Part shown: piece after piece, positions 42,449-50,565 of the stretch
Layout: each line of letters begins with the position of its first letter
Position numbering within the stretch: position 1 is the stretch's first letter
Translations under genes and position numbers: made by a program
The notes under the pieces: generated by a model
Database searches by the model: none
The model's input: only the letters and a program-made list of their open reading frames with translations
Told to the model about the DNA's origin: nothing
From: an uncultured Caulobacter sp.
Lineage (GTDB): Bacteria > Pseudomonadota > Alphaproteobacteria > Caulobacterales > Caulobacteraceae
Length of the DNA stretch: 64,000 nt
Reading direction: 5' to 3'
Assembly: GCA_937925635.1 (NCBI GenBank)
Contig: CALALX010000129.1
Location: forward strand, 8,511-72,510

Positions 42449-43132
42449 CTAGTGGCCGGCCGGCGCCGCGGCGGGGGCCTGCGTTCCGGTCGACGGCGGA
42501 GCCGGCGTCGTGGTCGTGCCCGGCGCCGGAGCGGCTTCAGCGGTCGGGGCCGCGGCGTCGGCCGGAGCCGCGGCGGCCTCGGCCGGCTTGGGCGCCGGAA
42601 CCGCCAGGGTCGAGCCCAGCGTATGCAGGTAGGCGATCATCGCCACGCGGTCGGCCTGCTTCTTGAGGCCGACAAAGGTCATCTTGGTGCCGGCGACGTG
42701 CTTCTGCGGCGCTTTCAGGAAAGCGTCCATCTCGTCGTAGGTCCAGGTCTTGCCCGCGCCGAATCCGGTCATGGCCGCCGAATAGGCGAAGCCCGGGTGC
42801 GTGCCCGGCGTCTTGCCCAGCGTGCCGAACAGGTTCGGGCCAGTGCCGTTGGCGCCGCCCGAGGTGAAGGTGTGGCAGGAGGCGCACTTGGCGCTGACCG
42901 CCTGGCCGGCGGCGATGTTGGCGGGATCGGGGATAACCGTGCCCCAATCCGGCGCGACTTCCACGGCCGCACCGCCGCCTTCGCCACCTTCTTCCGCCAC
43001 GGTGATGGCGTAGCCCGGCTTTTCAACCGGCTCTTTCTCGAAGGCGATCGTGGTCACCTCACGGAGACCGAAAATGACGAGCCCGGCCGCCAGCACGCCG
43101 CCGGCGATCTTGTTGAACGTCAGATCGCTCAT
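42449..43132 (-). CDS. Membrane-anchored cytochrome c (CycM-like)
   Basis: The 227-residue protein has an uncleaved N-terminal helix (about 7-30), and a class I cytochrome c domain (60-175) with heme site Cys83-x2-Cys86-His87 (AKCASCHTF), GTGPNLFGTLGKTPG and the axial Met in AGTKMTFVGLK. It resembles CycM/c552-type cytochromes that pass electrons from complex III to the terminal oxidase. The C-terminal 50 residues form an Ala/Pro/Thr tail, unusual for the family. It is divergent from kdsB. Confidence 0.93.
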   Translation of the reverse strand: MSDLTFNKIAGGVLAAGLVIFGLREVTTIAFEKEPVEKPGYAITVAEEGGEGGGAAVEVAPDWGTVIPDPANIAAGQAVSAKCASCHTFTSGGANGTGPNLFGTLGKTPGTHPGFAYSAAMTGFGAGKTWTYDEMDAFLKAPQKHVAGTKMTFVGLKKQADRVAMIAYLHTLGSTLAVPAPKPAEAAAAPADAAAPTAEAAPAPGTTTTPAPPSTGTQAPAAAPAGH

Positions 43133-43286
43133 GTCCGCTGTCTTCGTCCTCTAGAAGCCCCGGGCGGCGGGCGAATGCCTACGCCGCGGGAATCCCGCGA
43201 CGCGCCCTATGTTGCGCCGGGCTCTCTTACACGCTACCGCCCCTCGCGCAAGCCGGGCCCGGGGGCCCGAGCGCCTGAATTGACCC

Positions 43287-44039
43287 ATGTCACGGCCCAT
43301 GAACCCGATCGTGCTCATTCCGGCCCGCATGGCCGCGACCCGACTGCCGAACAAGCCCCTGGCCGACATTGGCGGACTGCCGATGATCGTCCGGGTGCTG
43401 CGGCAGGCCGAAAGCGCCGCCGTCGGGCCCGTCGCGGTCGCCGCCGGCGACCCCGAGATCGTCGAGGCGGTGACGGCCGCGGGCGGCCTCGCCGTGTTGA
43501 CCGACCCCGACCTGCCCTCGGGGTCCGACCGCATCCAGGCCGCGCTTGAGGCGCTCGATCCCGACGGCCGGCACGACGCGGTGATCAATCTGCAGGGCGA
43601 CATGCCCTTCGTGCCCGCCTCGATCGTCGCCGACTGCGCCGCCCTGCTGGCGCGCGAGCCGACCTGCGACGTCGCCACCGTCGTGGCCGCCGAGGCCTCG
43701 GCCGCCGACCGTTCCAATCCGGACGTGGTCAAGGCCGTGCTGGCCCTGGCCGAAGGCGCGACATCCGGCCGCGCCCTCTACTTCACCCGCTCGACGCTGT
43801 ACGGGGACGCTCCCGTCTGGCGACACATCGGGATCTACGGCTATCGGCGCGAGGCGCTGGCGCGATTTATCACCGCTCCGCCCTCGCCCCTCGAACGGCG
43901 CGAGAAGCTGGAGCAGCTGCGGGGCCTGGAAATGGGCCTTTCGTATTGGGCCGCCGTCGCCGACGAGGCCCCGATATCCGTCGACAACCCGGCCGACCTC
44001 GAGGCGGCGCGGGCCTACGCAAGAGATCACGACGCATGA
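43287..44039 (+). CDS. kdsB: 3-deoxy-manno-octulosonate cytidylyltransferase
   Basis: KdsB activates Kdo as CMP-Kdo for lipopolysaccharide core synthesis. The 250-residue protein has the nucleotide-binding VLIPARMAATRLPNKPLADI, LPSGSDRIQAALEAL and INLQGDMPF, and the end PISVDNPADLEAARAYA. MSRPMNP was kept as start; a second ATG (MNPIVLIP) is 12 bases on. It overlaps pheA by ATGA, an unusual metabolic pairing that is found in other alphaproteobacteria. Confidence 0.95.
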   Translation: MSRPMNPIVLIPARMAATRLPNKPLADIGGLPMIVRVLRQAESAAVGPVAVAAGDPEIVEAVTAAGGLAVLTDPDLPSGSDRIQAALEALDPDGRHDAVINLQGDMPFVPASIVADCAALLAREPTCDVATVVAAEASAADRSNPDVVKAVLALAEGATSGRALYFTRSTLYGDAPVWRHIGIYGYRREALARFITAPPSPLERREKLEQLRGLEMGLSYWAAVADEAPISVDNPADLEAARAYARDHDA

Positions 44040-44899
44040 GCGTTCTTCCCCAAGCTCCCCTTCCCAAGATCGCCTTCCAGGGCGAACCCGGCGCCAACAG
44101 TCATGAGGCCTGTCGGACCTATTTCCCCAACCACGAGGCCGCTCCCTTCCCGACGTTCGAGGAGGCCTTCGAGGCCGTGAAGACCGGCGTCTGCGAGCTG
44201 GGCCTGATTCCGGTCGAGAACTCGATCGCCGGTCGCGTTGCGGACGTGCATCATCTGTTGCCCAGTTCCGGCCTGAAGATCATCGGCGAGCGGTTCAAGC
44301 CGATCCGTTTCCAGCTGATGGCCAACAAGGGCGTGAAGCTGGAGCAGGTGAAGACCGTGTCGAGCATGGCCATCGCCCTGCACCAATGCCGCAACTCGCT
44401 GAAAAAGCTCGGCGTCAGGACCGAGGCCGTCGGCGACACGGCCGGCGCCGCGCGCATGCTGGCCCAGCATCCCGACCCGACTCGCGGCGCCATCTCGCCG
44501 GCGCTGGCGGCGGAGATCTACGGTCTCGACATCCTCATGCGCGACATCGAGGACGAGCGCCACAACACCACGCGGTTCCTCGTGATGACAGCCGACGCCA
44601 ATCCGGCGCCGCCGCCGTTCACCACCAAGTGCATCACCAGCTTCTGCTTCCGGGTGAAGAACCTGCCGGCGGCCCTCTACAAGGCCATGGGCGGGTTCGC
44701 GACCAACGGCGTGAACATGACCAAGCTGGAGAGCTACATGGAGGGCGGCGCCTTCACGGCGACCTTCTTCTACGCCGAGGTCGACGGCCGTCCGGAGGAC
44801 CGGGGCCTGGCCCTGGCGCTCGAAGAACTGGCCTTCTTCAGCGAGAAGATCGAGATCCTCGGGGTGTTCCCGGCCGACCCGTTCCGGGAGCGAGTGTAG
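44036..44899 (+). CDS. pheA: Prephenate dehydratase
   Basis: The 287-residue enzyme decarboxylates and dehydrates prephenate to phenylpyruvate. It has FQGEPGANSHEACR, GLIPVENSIAGRVADVHHLL and DERHNTTRFLVM (Thr-Arg-Phe active-site motif). A C-terminal ACT domain (about 197-280, FRVKNLPAALYKAMGGFATN and NMTKLESY) provides phenylalanine feedback: the GxxxN and ESRP-like ESY motif fit. The single-function length without a chorismate mutase domain is normal for alphaproteobacteria. Confidence 0.96.
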   Translation: MSVLPQAPLPKIAFQGEPGANSHEACRTYFPNHEAAPFPTFEEAFEAVKTGVCELGLIPVENSIAGRVADVHHLLPSSGLKIIGERFKPIRFQLMANKGVKLEQVKTVSSMAIALHQCRNSLKKLGVRTEAVGDTAGAARMLAQHPDPTRGAISPALAAEIYGLDILMRDIEDERHNTTRFLVMTADANPAPPPFTTKCITSFCFRVKNLPAALYKAMGGFATNGVNMTKLESYMEGGAFTATFFYAEVDGRPEDRGLALALEELAFFSEKIEILGVFPADPFRERV

Positions 44900-44907
44900 C
44901 GCCAGCC

Positions 44908-44992
44908 GGGGACATGCACTTCAGTGCGTGTCCCCCGCCGCTTCGAGCGCTTCAAGCTGCTAGGGACACGTACCGAAGACGGTACATGTCCC
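44908..44992. repeat. REP-like hairpin pair, inverse orientation
   Basis: Hairpin A (44908-44935) is GGGGACATGCAC-TTCA-GTGCGTGTCCCC with one wobble pair. Hairpin B (44963-44992) is GGGACACGTACC-N6-GGTACATGTCCC. These are the reverse complements, in reversed order, of the pair at 21753-21834. It starts eight bases after the pheA stop and reaches to five bases before the ankyrin gene's stop. Confidence 0.88.
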
Positions 44993-44996
44993 CGAC

Positions 44997-45569
44997 CTAG
45001 TAGTAGCTGCCGGTCTTCAGGCAGGTCTGCCACTTGCGGTACTCGCGCATCTTGCAGGTCGTGTCGCCGCACAGCGACGAGGACGAGTAGTGGCGCGCGT
45101 TGCACATCTTGCGGCGCGCGTCCTCGACCGGCGCCGGCGCGGCGGGCTTCGCCGCTGGCGTGGCGGTCGCCGGTTTCGCGGCTGGCTTGGCGGGCGCGGC
45201 GGCGGCTGGGTTCACGCCGCTGTGTCCCCCGGCCTTGGCGATCTCCGCTTTGACCATCGGGGTGATCGCCATGTCCCACGGCGTAGACCCACGCGCGCTG
45301 CGCAGGTTCACGTCGGCGCCCCGGCGGATCAGTTCGCGCACCATCTCGAGATTGCCATTGTCCGCCGCGTAGTGGAGCAGCGAGTAGCCCTCGTCGGTCT
45401 GCATGTTGATGTCGAACTGGCCGCTGTCGATCAGCCTGATGGCTTCGGCGTTGTTCTTGACGCCCATGTAGTAGCGGGCGTCTTCGAACGGGTCCCCCGC
45501 CATCGCCATGCCCGCCACACCCAGGGCGACCAGGCAGGCCAGCACACTCAACACCTTACGCAACGCCAC
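44997..45569 (-). CDS. Exported ankyrin-repeat protein
   Basis: The 190-residue protein has a signal peptide (about 1-24, VLACLVALGVAGMAMAG), two ankyrin repeats (DEGYSLLHYAADNGNLEMVR, then RSARGSTPWDMAITPMV), an Ala/Pro/Lys linker and a short C-terminus with cysteines (KMCNARHYSSSSLCGDTTC), possibly disulfide bonded in the periplasm. A GTG at 45569 was preferred; upstream extension lacks a credible signal. Convergent with pheA, divergent from the MAPEG gene. Confidence 0.75.
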   Translation of the reverse strand: MALRKVLSVLACLVALGVAGMAMAGDPFEDARYYMGVKNNAEAIRLIDSGQFDINMQTDEGYSLLHYAADNGNLEMVRELIRRGADVNLRSARGSTPWDMAITPMVKAEIAKAGGHSGVNPAAAAPAKPAAKPATATPAAKPAAPAPVEDARRKMCNARHYSSSSLCGDTTCKMREYRKWQTCLKTGSYY

Positions 45570-45711
45570 GCACCCCTCATCCGACAGCCACTGCGTCCGG
45601 CGTATCGCCTGCCGCGACGCCCGTCGGTCGGATGGCCGACACCCGCCTCTTCGCATGACGCCGATACGGGTCTAGCTTCCTGCCCGCAACAACGCCAGGG
45701 GAGGCGACACG

Positions 45712-46149
45712 ATGTTCTCAGGTTTGCCCTATCTGCAATCGACGCTGGCGGCGGCGCTGGCCCTGGTGGCCTGGTCGCTGCTGATCTGGATCTGGATGTA
45801 CGCCAAGCGCCTGCCGGCCATGGGCAAGGCGAAGATCAACCCGCAGGACGCGCGTTTCCCGGGCTCGCTGGACGTGCTGCCCGACGACGTCCGCCAGGCG
45901 GCCGACAACTACAACCACCTGATGGAACAGCCGACGATCTTCTACGCCGTGGCGATCATCGCCTACCTGGCGGGGCAGTCGAACGCGCTGGTGGGCGGAC
46001 TGGCCTGGGGTTACGTGACCCTGCGGGTGCTGCACAGCCTTTTGCAGGTCACGGTCAACATCGTGCCGGTCCGCTTCCTGCTCTTCTCGCTGTCGACGAT
46101 CGTTCTGATGGCGATGACGGTGATCACCGCCTGCGGGGCGCTCGGCTGA
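45712..46149 (+). CDS. MAPEG family membrane protein
   Basis: MAPEG proteins are four-helix membrane proteins related to glutathione S-transferases and leukotriene synthases. The 145-residue product has NYNHLMEQPTIFYAVAIIAY, the family motif with E-x-P, and GYVTLRVLHSLLQVTVNIVPVR-type LRVLHSLLQVTVN. The substrate is unknown. GGGGAGG before the ATG supports the start. A palindromic repeat follows. Confidence 0.9.
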   Translation: MFSGLPYLQSTLAAALALVAWSLLIWIWMYAKRLPAMGKAKINPQDARFPGSLDVLPDDVRQAADNYNHLMEQPTIFYAVAIIAYLAGQSNALVGGLAWGYVTLRVLHSLLQVTVNIVPVRFLLFSLSTIVLMAMTVITACGALG

Positions 46150-46154
46150 CACTG

Positions 46155-46261
46155 TGCGTCCTTCGACGCGCCCGCTGCGCGGCCTGCTCAGGATGACGTG
46201 GTCAGAATGCTAATCTGACACGTCATGGTGAGCAGGCCCGCAGGGCCGTGCGAACCACGCA
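46155..46261. repeat. TCAGGATGA-type palindromic repeat, copy 1
   Basis: It begins TGCGTCCTTCGACGCG and ends with the imperfect inverse CGTGCGAACCACGCA, with CTCAGGATGACGTG and CACGTCATGGTGAG toward the middle. A second copy is at 47565-47661 and a half-copy, GTGTCGAAGGACGCA, is at 47718-47732. Elements of this type are frequent in Caulobacterales. Confidence 0.85.
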
Positions 46262-46265
46262 AGGC

Positions 46266-47195
46266 CTAGACACCTTCCTCCGCCCAGCTCTTGAGCAGCT
46301 GGTGGGCGATGGCCATCGCCGGCGGGGCGAAGCAGCCGTCGAAGCCGCCGGCGATCAGCTGGCGGGCTTCCTCACGCGTGAACCAGCGCACCGACTCCAG
46401 CTCGGTCTGGTCGGGCCGGGCGTCCTCGCTGTCGACCTCGGCGATCAGGCCGATCATCAGAGAGTTGGGATAGGGCCAGGGCTGGGTGGAATGGTAGCGG
46501 ACCGAGGTCGCGGTCAGCCCGGCCTCCTCCATCACCTCGCGGGCGCAGGCCTCCTCGATGCTCTCGCCAGGCTCCAGGAAGCCGGCCAGGGCCGAATGCA
46601 TGCCCTTGGGCCAGATCGCCTGGCGGCCGAGCAGGCATTTGTCGCCCTTGACCGGCAACATGATCACCACCGGGTCGGTGCGCGGGAAGTGCTCGACGCG
46701 GCAGGCCGGACAGACGCGCTTCCAGCCGCCGTCCGACACCTGGCTCGGCTCACCGCAGGCGGCGCAGTAGCGGTGCTTGCGGCGCCACTCGAACATGCCC
46801 TTGGCCGTGGCCGCGATCGCCGCCTCGGTCGAGGGCAGCAGCAGTGCGACCTGGCGCAGGTCGGCGAACTTGCCCAGGCCGTTCAGCGGCCCGTCGGTCG
46901 GGTCCGGCGCGCCCTCCATGTCGACGGCGAAGACGGCGGTGTCCTTCCAAAGGCCCATGAACAGCATGCGCTCATTGCCGCCGGCCAGCTCGTGGGTCAT
47001 GCCGCCGGGTACATAGGCCAGCTGGGTCTTGCCGTCGGCGGTCCTCTCAGTGAGCGGCTGGCCGTTCCACAGCGGGATGCAGAGCGTGGTCGGCTCCTTC
47101 ATCAGCCCCTCGAGCCAGGCGGCGTCGCCGCGCCGTTCGCTGGCCCGGTTCAGGGGGTTGCCGGAAAAGGTGTTGGTGACGGTCGAGAGAGCCAT
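46266..47195 (-). CDS. nudC: NAD+ diphosphatase (NudC)
   Basis: NudC cleaves NADH and also removes NAD caps from RNA. The 309-residue protein has the zinc ribbon Cys144, Cys147, Cys162, Cys165 (YCAACGEP, CPACRVEHFPRTDP) and the Nudix box from 205 to 226 (GFLEPGESIEEACARE, then VMEEAG), followed by SQPWPYPNSLMIG-type TQPWPYPNSLMIG, the NudC-specific SQPWPFPxS motif. I chose ATG at 47195; a TTG 36 bases earlier is open. Confidence 0.95.
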   Translation of the reverse strand: MALSTVTNTFSGNPLNRASERRGDAAWLEGLMKEPTTLCIPLWNGQPLTERTADGKTQLAYVPGGMTHELAGGNERMLFMGLWKDTAVFAVDMEGAPDPTDGPLNGLGKFADLRQVALLLPSTEAAIAATAKGMFEWRRKHRYCAACGEPSQVSDGGWKRVCPACRVEHFPRTDPVVIMLPVKGDKCLLGRQAIWPKGMHSALAGFLEPGESIEEACAREVMEEAGLTATSVRYHSTQPWPYPNSLMIGLIAEVDSEDARPDQTELESVRWFTREEARQLIAGGFDGCFAPPAMAIAHQLLKSWAEEGV

Positions 47196-47259
47196 GGCAG
47201 GCTTCGTGGCGCAAACGAGGGAACTCGGCAAGCGCCCTGCTATACCTCTCCCTCGTGTT

Positions 47260-47385
47260 CGTCATGGCCCGACTTGTTCGGGCCACCCACGCGTGGGGAC
47301 GCAGTGGACGAAGCGCGGCTGATGTGCAGCGGTCTTGCTGGATCAGCCGAGTTCATGGGTGGCCCGAACAAGTCGGGCCATGACG
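47260..47385. repeat. 30-bp perfect inverted repeat with 66-base loop
   Basis: Arms 47260-47289 and 47356-47385 are exact inverses (CATGGCCCGACTTGTTCGGG core), with 66 bases between. It ends 31 bases upstream of the -35 element of the SRP RNA promoter. The layout matches the repeat at 49599-49728, though the sequences differ. No transposase is present, so it may be a non-autonomous mobile element. Confidence 0.85.
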
Positions 47386-47415
47386 TGGAGTTGGGACTTC
47401 CTGGACTGGCCAGCC

Positions 47416-47444
47416 TTGCATCCGCCCCCCCGATCCACGATATA
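47416..47444 (+). promoter_or_regulatory. Promoter of the SRP RNA gene
   Basis: TTGCAT (47416-47421) and GATATA (47439-47444) are 17 bases apart and seven bases before the predicted RNA 5' end at 47451. Spacing and location are ideal for a vegetative sigma promoter. Confidence 0.7.
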
Positions 47445-47450
47445 GGCCTC

Positions 47451-47545
47451 GGAGCCGGCGCGGGCGGACGCCTCGCCAACCTGGTCAGGGCCGGAAGGCA
47501 GCAGCCACAACGAGTTTCGCTCCGGGTCGCGCCGGTTCCACCTCA
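47451..47545 (+). ncRNA. ffs: Signal recognition particle RNA (4.5S type)
   Basis: The helix 8 core GGTCAGGGCCGGAAGGCAGC is at 47483-47502, with the GGAA tetraloop that binds Ffh. The 5' segment GGAGCCGGCGCG (47451-47462) pairs with CGCGCCGGTTCC (47528-47539), so the RNA is about 90 bases, the small bacterial type. Symmetric loops are formed by AACC/ACAACG. The gene lies directly upstream of dnaX, a frequent order in proteobacteria. Confidence 0.95.
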
Positions 47546-47564
47546 TCACATCGCCGAAATGCAT

Positions 47565-47661
47565 TGCGTCCTTCGACACGCCTGCTCCGCAGGCTGCTCA
47601 GGATGACGTGCTCCGGATACGTCATGGTGAGCAGCGCCGCAGGCGCGTGTCGAACCACGCA
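47565..47661. repeat. TCAGGATGA-type palindromic repeat, copy 2
   Basis: It begins TGCGTCCTTCGACACG and ends GTGTCGAACCACGCA, with CTCAGGATGACGTG and ACGTCATGGTGAGC toward the middle, matching copy 1 at 46155-46261. It lies between the SRP RNA gene and dnaX. Confidence 0.85.
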
Positions 47662-47741
47662 ACGAGGTGGCGGGCGCGCCCGTCGATGACGTAGGATGCG
47701 GCCTCCGGGGATTCCCCGTGTCGAAGGACGCACTGACCCGA

Positions 47742-49586
47742 ATGGCCGACACCGACGCCCCGATGGAACCGCCGCCCTGGGAGGAGGAAGACGCCCTCCC
47801 CGAGCGCGATCCCGACACGGCGGACATCTTCGGCGAGCTTGCCCCCGCCCCGGCTCCGCCGCCCGCGCCCGTCGAGGCCCCGCCCGCTGACGGCGCCGCC
47901 TACCAGGTGCTGGCGCGCAAGTACCGGCCGCGCACCTTCGAGGACCTGATCGGCCAGGAGGCCATGGTCCGGACCCTGACCAACGCCTTCGCCACCGGCC
48001 GCATCGCCCACGCCTTCATGCTCACCGGCGTCCGCGGCGTCGGCAAGACCACCACCGCCCGCCTGCTGGCGCGGGCCCTGAACTTCGAGAGCGACACGGT
48101 CCACCAGCCGACCGTCGACCTCAGCCAGGAAGGCCGCCACTGCCGCGCCATCGTCGAGGGCCGGCACATGGACGTGCTGGAGCTCGACGCCGCCAGCCGC
48201 ACCAAGGTCGACGAGATGCGCGAGCTGCTCGACGGGGTGCGCTACGCCCCGACCGAGGCGCGCTACAAGGTCTATGTCATCGACGAGGTGCACATGCTGT
48301 CGACGGCGGCGTTCAACGCGCTGCTGAAGACGCTGGAAGAACCGCCGCCGCACGCCAAGTTCATCTTCGCCACCACCGAGATCCGCAAGGTGCCGGTGAC
48401 GATCCTGAGCCGCTGCCAGCGCTTCGACCTGCGCCGCGTCGAGCCGGAGGTGCTGGTCAAGCACCTGGGCGGCATCGCCGAGAAGGAGGGCGCCCGCGTC
48501 GACGCCGAGGGCCTGGCCCTGATCGCCCGCGCGGCGGAGGGCTCGGTGCGCGACGGCCTCTCCCTGCTCGACCAGGCCATCGTCCAGGCCGAGCGCGGCG
48601 AGACCGTCGGCGCCGCCGTCGTGCGCGACATGCTGGGCCTCGCCGACCGCGCCCAGACCATCGAGCTCTTCGAAAACGTCATGAAGGGCCAGAGCGGCCC
48701 GGCCATCCTCGGCTTCCGCACCCTTTGGGGCTTCGGCGCCGACCCGGCGCAGGTGATGCTGGACCTGCTTGAGCACTGCCACGGCGCCTCGGTCGCCAAG
48801 GCTCTGGGACCGGACGCCCTGCACCTGCCCAAGGACCAGGCCTCGCGGCTCGCCGCCATCGGGGCCACGGCCTCGGCCGGGACCCTGTCTCGGGTCTGGC
48901 AGATGCTGATGAAGGCCTACGAGGAGGTGCGCCGCGCGCCCGATCCGTCGGCGGCGGTCGAGATGGCGCTCATCCGGCTGTGCTACGCCGCAGACCTGCC
49001 CGGACCGGAGGAGGCGCTGAAGGCGCTGCGCGACGGCGAACCGATCCCGGGCGGCGCTGGCGGCGGGATGGCCCCACAGGGCGGCGGCGGCGCCTCGGCG
49101 AGCGGCGGCGGCATGTTCAGCGCGGCCCAGCCGGTGATGATGACGCCCGCTCCGTCCGTTCAGCCGACCACCGCCCTGGCCAGCTTCGACGACGTCCTGC
49201 GGCTGATTCAGACCAAGCGCGACATCAGCCTGTACATGGACGTCCAGCGCTTCGTGCGGCCGATCAGCTTCCGAGCCGGCGCCATTGAGTTCGAACCGGC
49301 GCCGCGCGCGCCCGCGGACCTGACCAAGCGCCTCGCCCAGCGCCTGAAGGAATGGACCGGCCAGACCTGGCTGGTGGCCACGGCCGGCGGCGGCGGCGCT
49401 GAAAGCGCCTGGGAGCGCGAGAAGCGCGAGCAGAAGGAAGCCAACGAGGCCATCCTGTCCGACCCGTTCGTGAAGTCGGTCATGGACGCCTTCCCGGGGA
49501 CCGAGCTGCTGGGCGTGAAGCAGCTTGCGATGCCGCAGGGTGAAGCCGCTAGCGTCGATCCCGAAGACAATGAGGAAGAGGACTAG
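47742..49586 (+). CDS. dnaX: DNA polymerase III subunit gamma/tau
   Basis: DnaX is the clamp-loader ATPase of the replisome. The 614-residue protein has an acidic/proline-rich N-terminal extension (1-50), Walker A GVRGVGKTTTARLLARALN, Walker B YKVYVIDEVHMLST and sensor FIFATTEIRKVPVTILSRC with the LLDQAI lid. The zinc-binding cysteines between Walker A and B that most bacterial DnaX have are missing: only CRAI remains, as I recall for Caulobacter too. ATG 47742 was chosen; a GTG at 47718 falls in a repeat remnant. The gene overlaps an IR at its end. SDR and ybaB genes follow. Confidence 0.95.
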   Translation: MADTDAPMEPPPWEEEDALPERDPDTADIFGELAPAPAPPPAPVEAPPADGAAYQVLARKYRPRTFEDLIGQEAMVRTLTNAFATGRIAHAFMLTGVRGVGKTTTARLLARALNFESDTVHQPTVDLSQEGRHCRAIVEGRHMDVLELDAASRTKVDEMRELLDGVRYAPTEARYKVYVIDEVHMLSTAAFNALLKTLEEPPPHAKFIFATTEIRKVPVTILSRCQRFDLRRVEPEVLVKHLGGIAEKEGARVDAEGLALIARAAEGSVRDGLSLLDQAIVQAERGETVGAAVVRDMLGLADRAQTIELFENVMKGQSGPAILGFRTLWGFGADPAQVMLDLLEHCHGASVAKALGPDALHLPKDQASRLAAIGATASAGTLSRVWQMLMKAYEEVRRAPDPSAAVEMALIRLCYAADLPGPEEALKALRDGEPIPGGAGGGMAPQGGGGASASGGGMFSAAQPVMMTPAPSVQPTTALASFDDVLRLIQTKRDISLYMDVQRFVRPISFRAGAIEFEPAPRAPADLTKRLAQRLKEWTGQTWLVATAGGGGAESAWEREKREQKEANEAILSDPFVKSVMDAFPGTELLGVKQLAMPQGEAASVDPEDNEEED

Positions 49587-49598
49587 CCTCCTCTTTCC

Positions 49599-49728
49599 CG
49601 CTCATCCTCGCGGAAGCGAGGACCCAGGTTTACGGCCGGTGCACTCAGGGTTGCCGCTGTTTGCGACAGCTCCAACGATGAGCAACTGCATCAGAAGACC
49701 TGGGTCCTCGCTTCCGCGAGGATGAGCG
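49599..49728. repeat. 31-bp perfect inverted repeat with 68-base loop
   Basis: Arms 49599-49629 and 49698-49728 are exact inverses, with core CTCGCGGAAGCGAGGACCC. Architecture is like the repeat at 47260-47385. It separates dnaX from the SDR gene and could also act as a terminator. Confidence 0.88.
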
Positions 49729-49759
49729 GATCATAAAAGAATCGGTGGGAGCGAAACAC

Positions 49760-50557
49760 ATGTCCAAGGCCAACGGCCGCAAGGCGATCTTCATCACGGG
49801 CGCGGCGAGCGGCATGGGCCTCGAGACCGCCCGGCTGTTCGCGTCCAACGGCTGGTACGTCGGCGGCGTCGACGTCAACGCCGATGGCCTCCGGGCGCTG
49901 GAGCAGGAGCTCGGCTGGGACAACTGCATGATCCGCGAGCTGGACGTCACCAACCGCGACGCCTACCGCCAGACCCTGGCCGACTTCGCCGCCGCGACCG
50001 ACGGCAAGCTGGACGTGCTGTTCAACAACGCCGGCATCGGCCGGGGCGGTCCGTTCGAGGACATGTCCTGGGAAGACGCCATGGCGGTCATCAACATCAA
50101 CCTGGTGGCGGTGCTCAGCGGCATCCACCTGGCCATTCCGCTGCTGAAGGCGACGCCCGGCTCGCTGTGCTTCTCGACCTCGTCGAGCAGCGCGATCTTC
50201 GGCATCGCCAACATCGCCGTCTATTCGGCCACCAAACACGCGGTGAAGGGTTTCACCGAGGCGCTCTCGGTCGAGCTGAAGGCGGCCGGGGTGCGGGTGG
50301 CTGACACCCTGCCCGGCCTGATCGACACCCCGATCCTGCCCGACGAGGCCAAGGTGAACGCCCCGACCGAGGGCATGTGGCGCCTCACCCCGCCGCGCGA
50401 AGTGGCCGAAGCGGTCTGGGGGGCCTACCACACCGACAAGATCCACTGGTATGTCCCGTCCGAACTGGAGGCCTACGACCTCGTCGTCACCCAGCACCCC
50501 GAGATGATCCGGGATCAGATGGCGCAAGCCGGCCTCTTCAACGGACCCCAGGAGTGA
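49760..50557 (+). CDS. Short-chain dehydrogenase/reductase (SDR)
   Basis: The 265-residue protein has the SDR NAD(P)-binding TGAASGMGLETARLFASNG, NNAGIGRGG and the catalytic YSATKHAVKG (Tyr-x3-Lys) with Ser upstream in CFSTSSSSAIFG. It belongs to the classical SDRs; substrate unknown. A GGGAG site is before the ATG at 49760. It lies between dnaX and ybaB, which are usually adjacent, so this is an inserted gene. Confidence 0.9.
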   Translation: MSKANGRKAIFITGAASGMGLETARLFASNGWYVGGVDVNADGLRALEQELGWDNCMIRELDVTNRDAYRQTLADFAAATDGKLDVLFNNAGIGRGGPFEDMSWEDAMAVININLVAVLSGIHLAIPLLKATPGSLCFSTSSSSAIFGIANIAVYSATKHAVKGFTEALSVELKAAGVRVADTLPGLIDTPILPDEAKVNAPTEGMWRLTPPREVAEAVWGAYHTDKIHWYVPSELEAYDLVVTQHPEMIRDQMAQAGLFNGPQE

Positions 50558-50565
50558 GTTGAGCG

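Noticed and set aside
47742..48300. Possible damage to dnaX because zinc cysteines are missing
   Set aside because: The frame and all ATPase motifs are intact and related alphaproteobacteria also lack the cysteines, as I recall.
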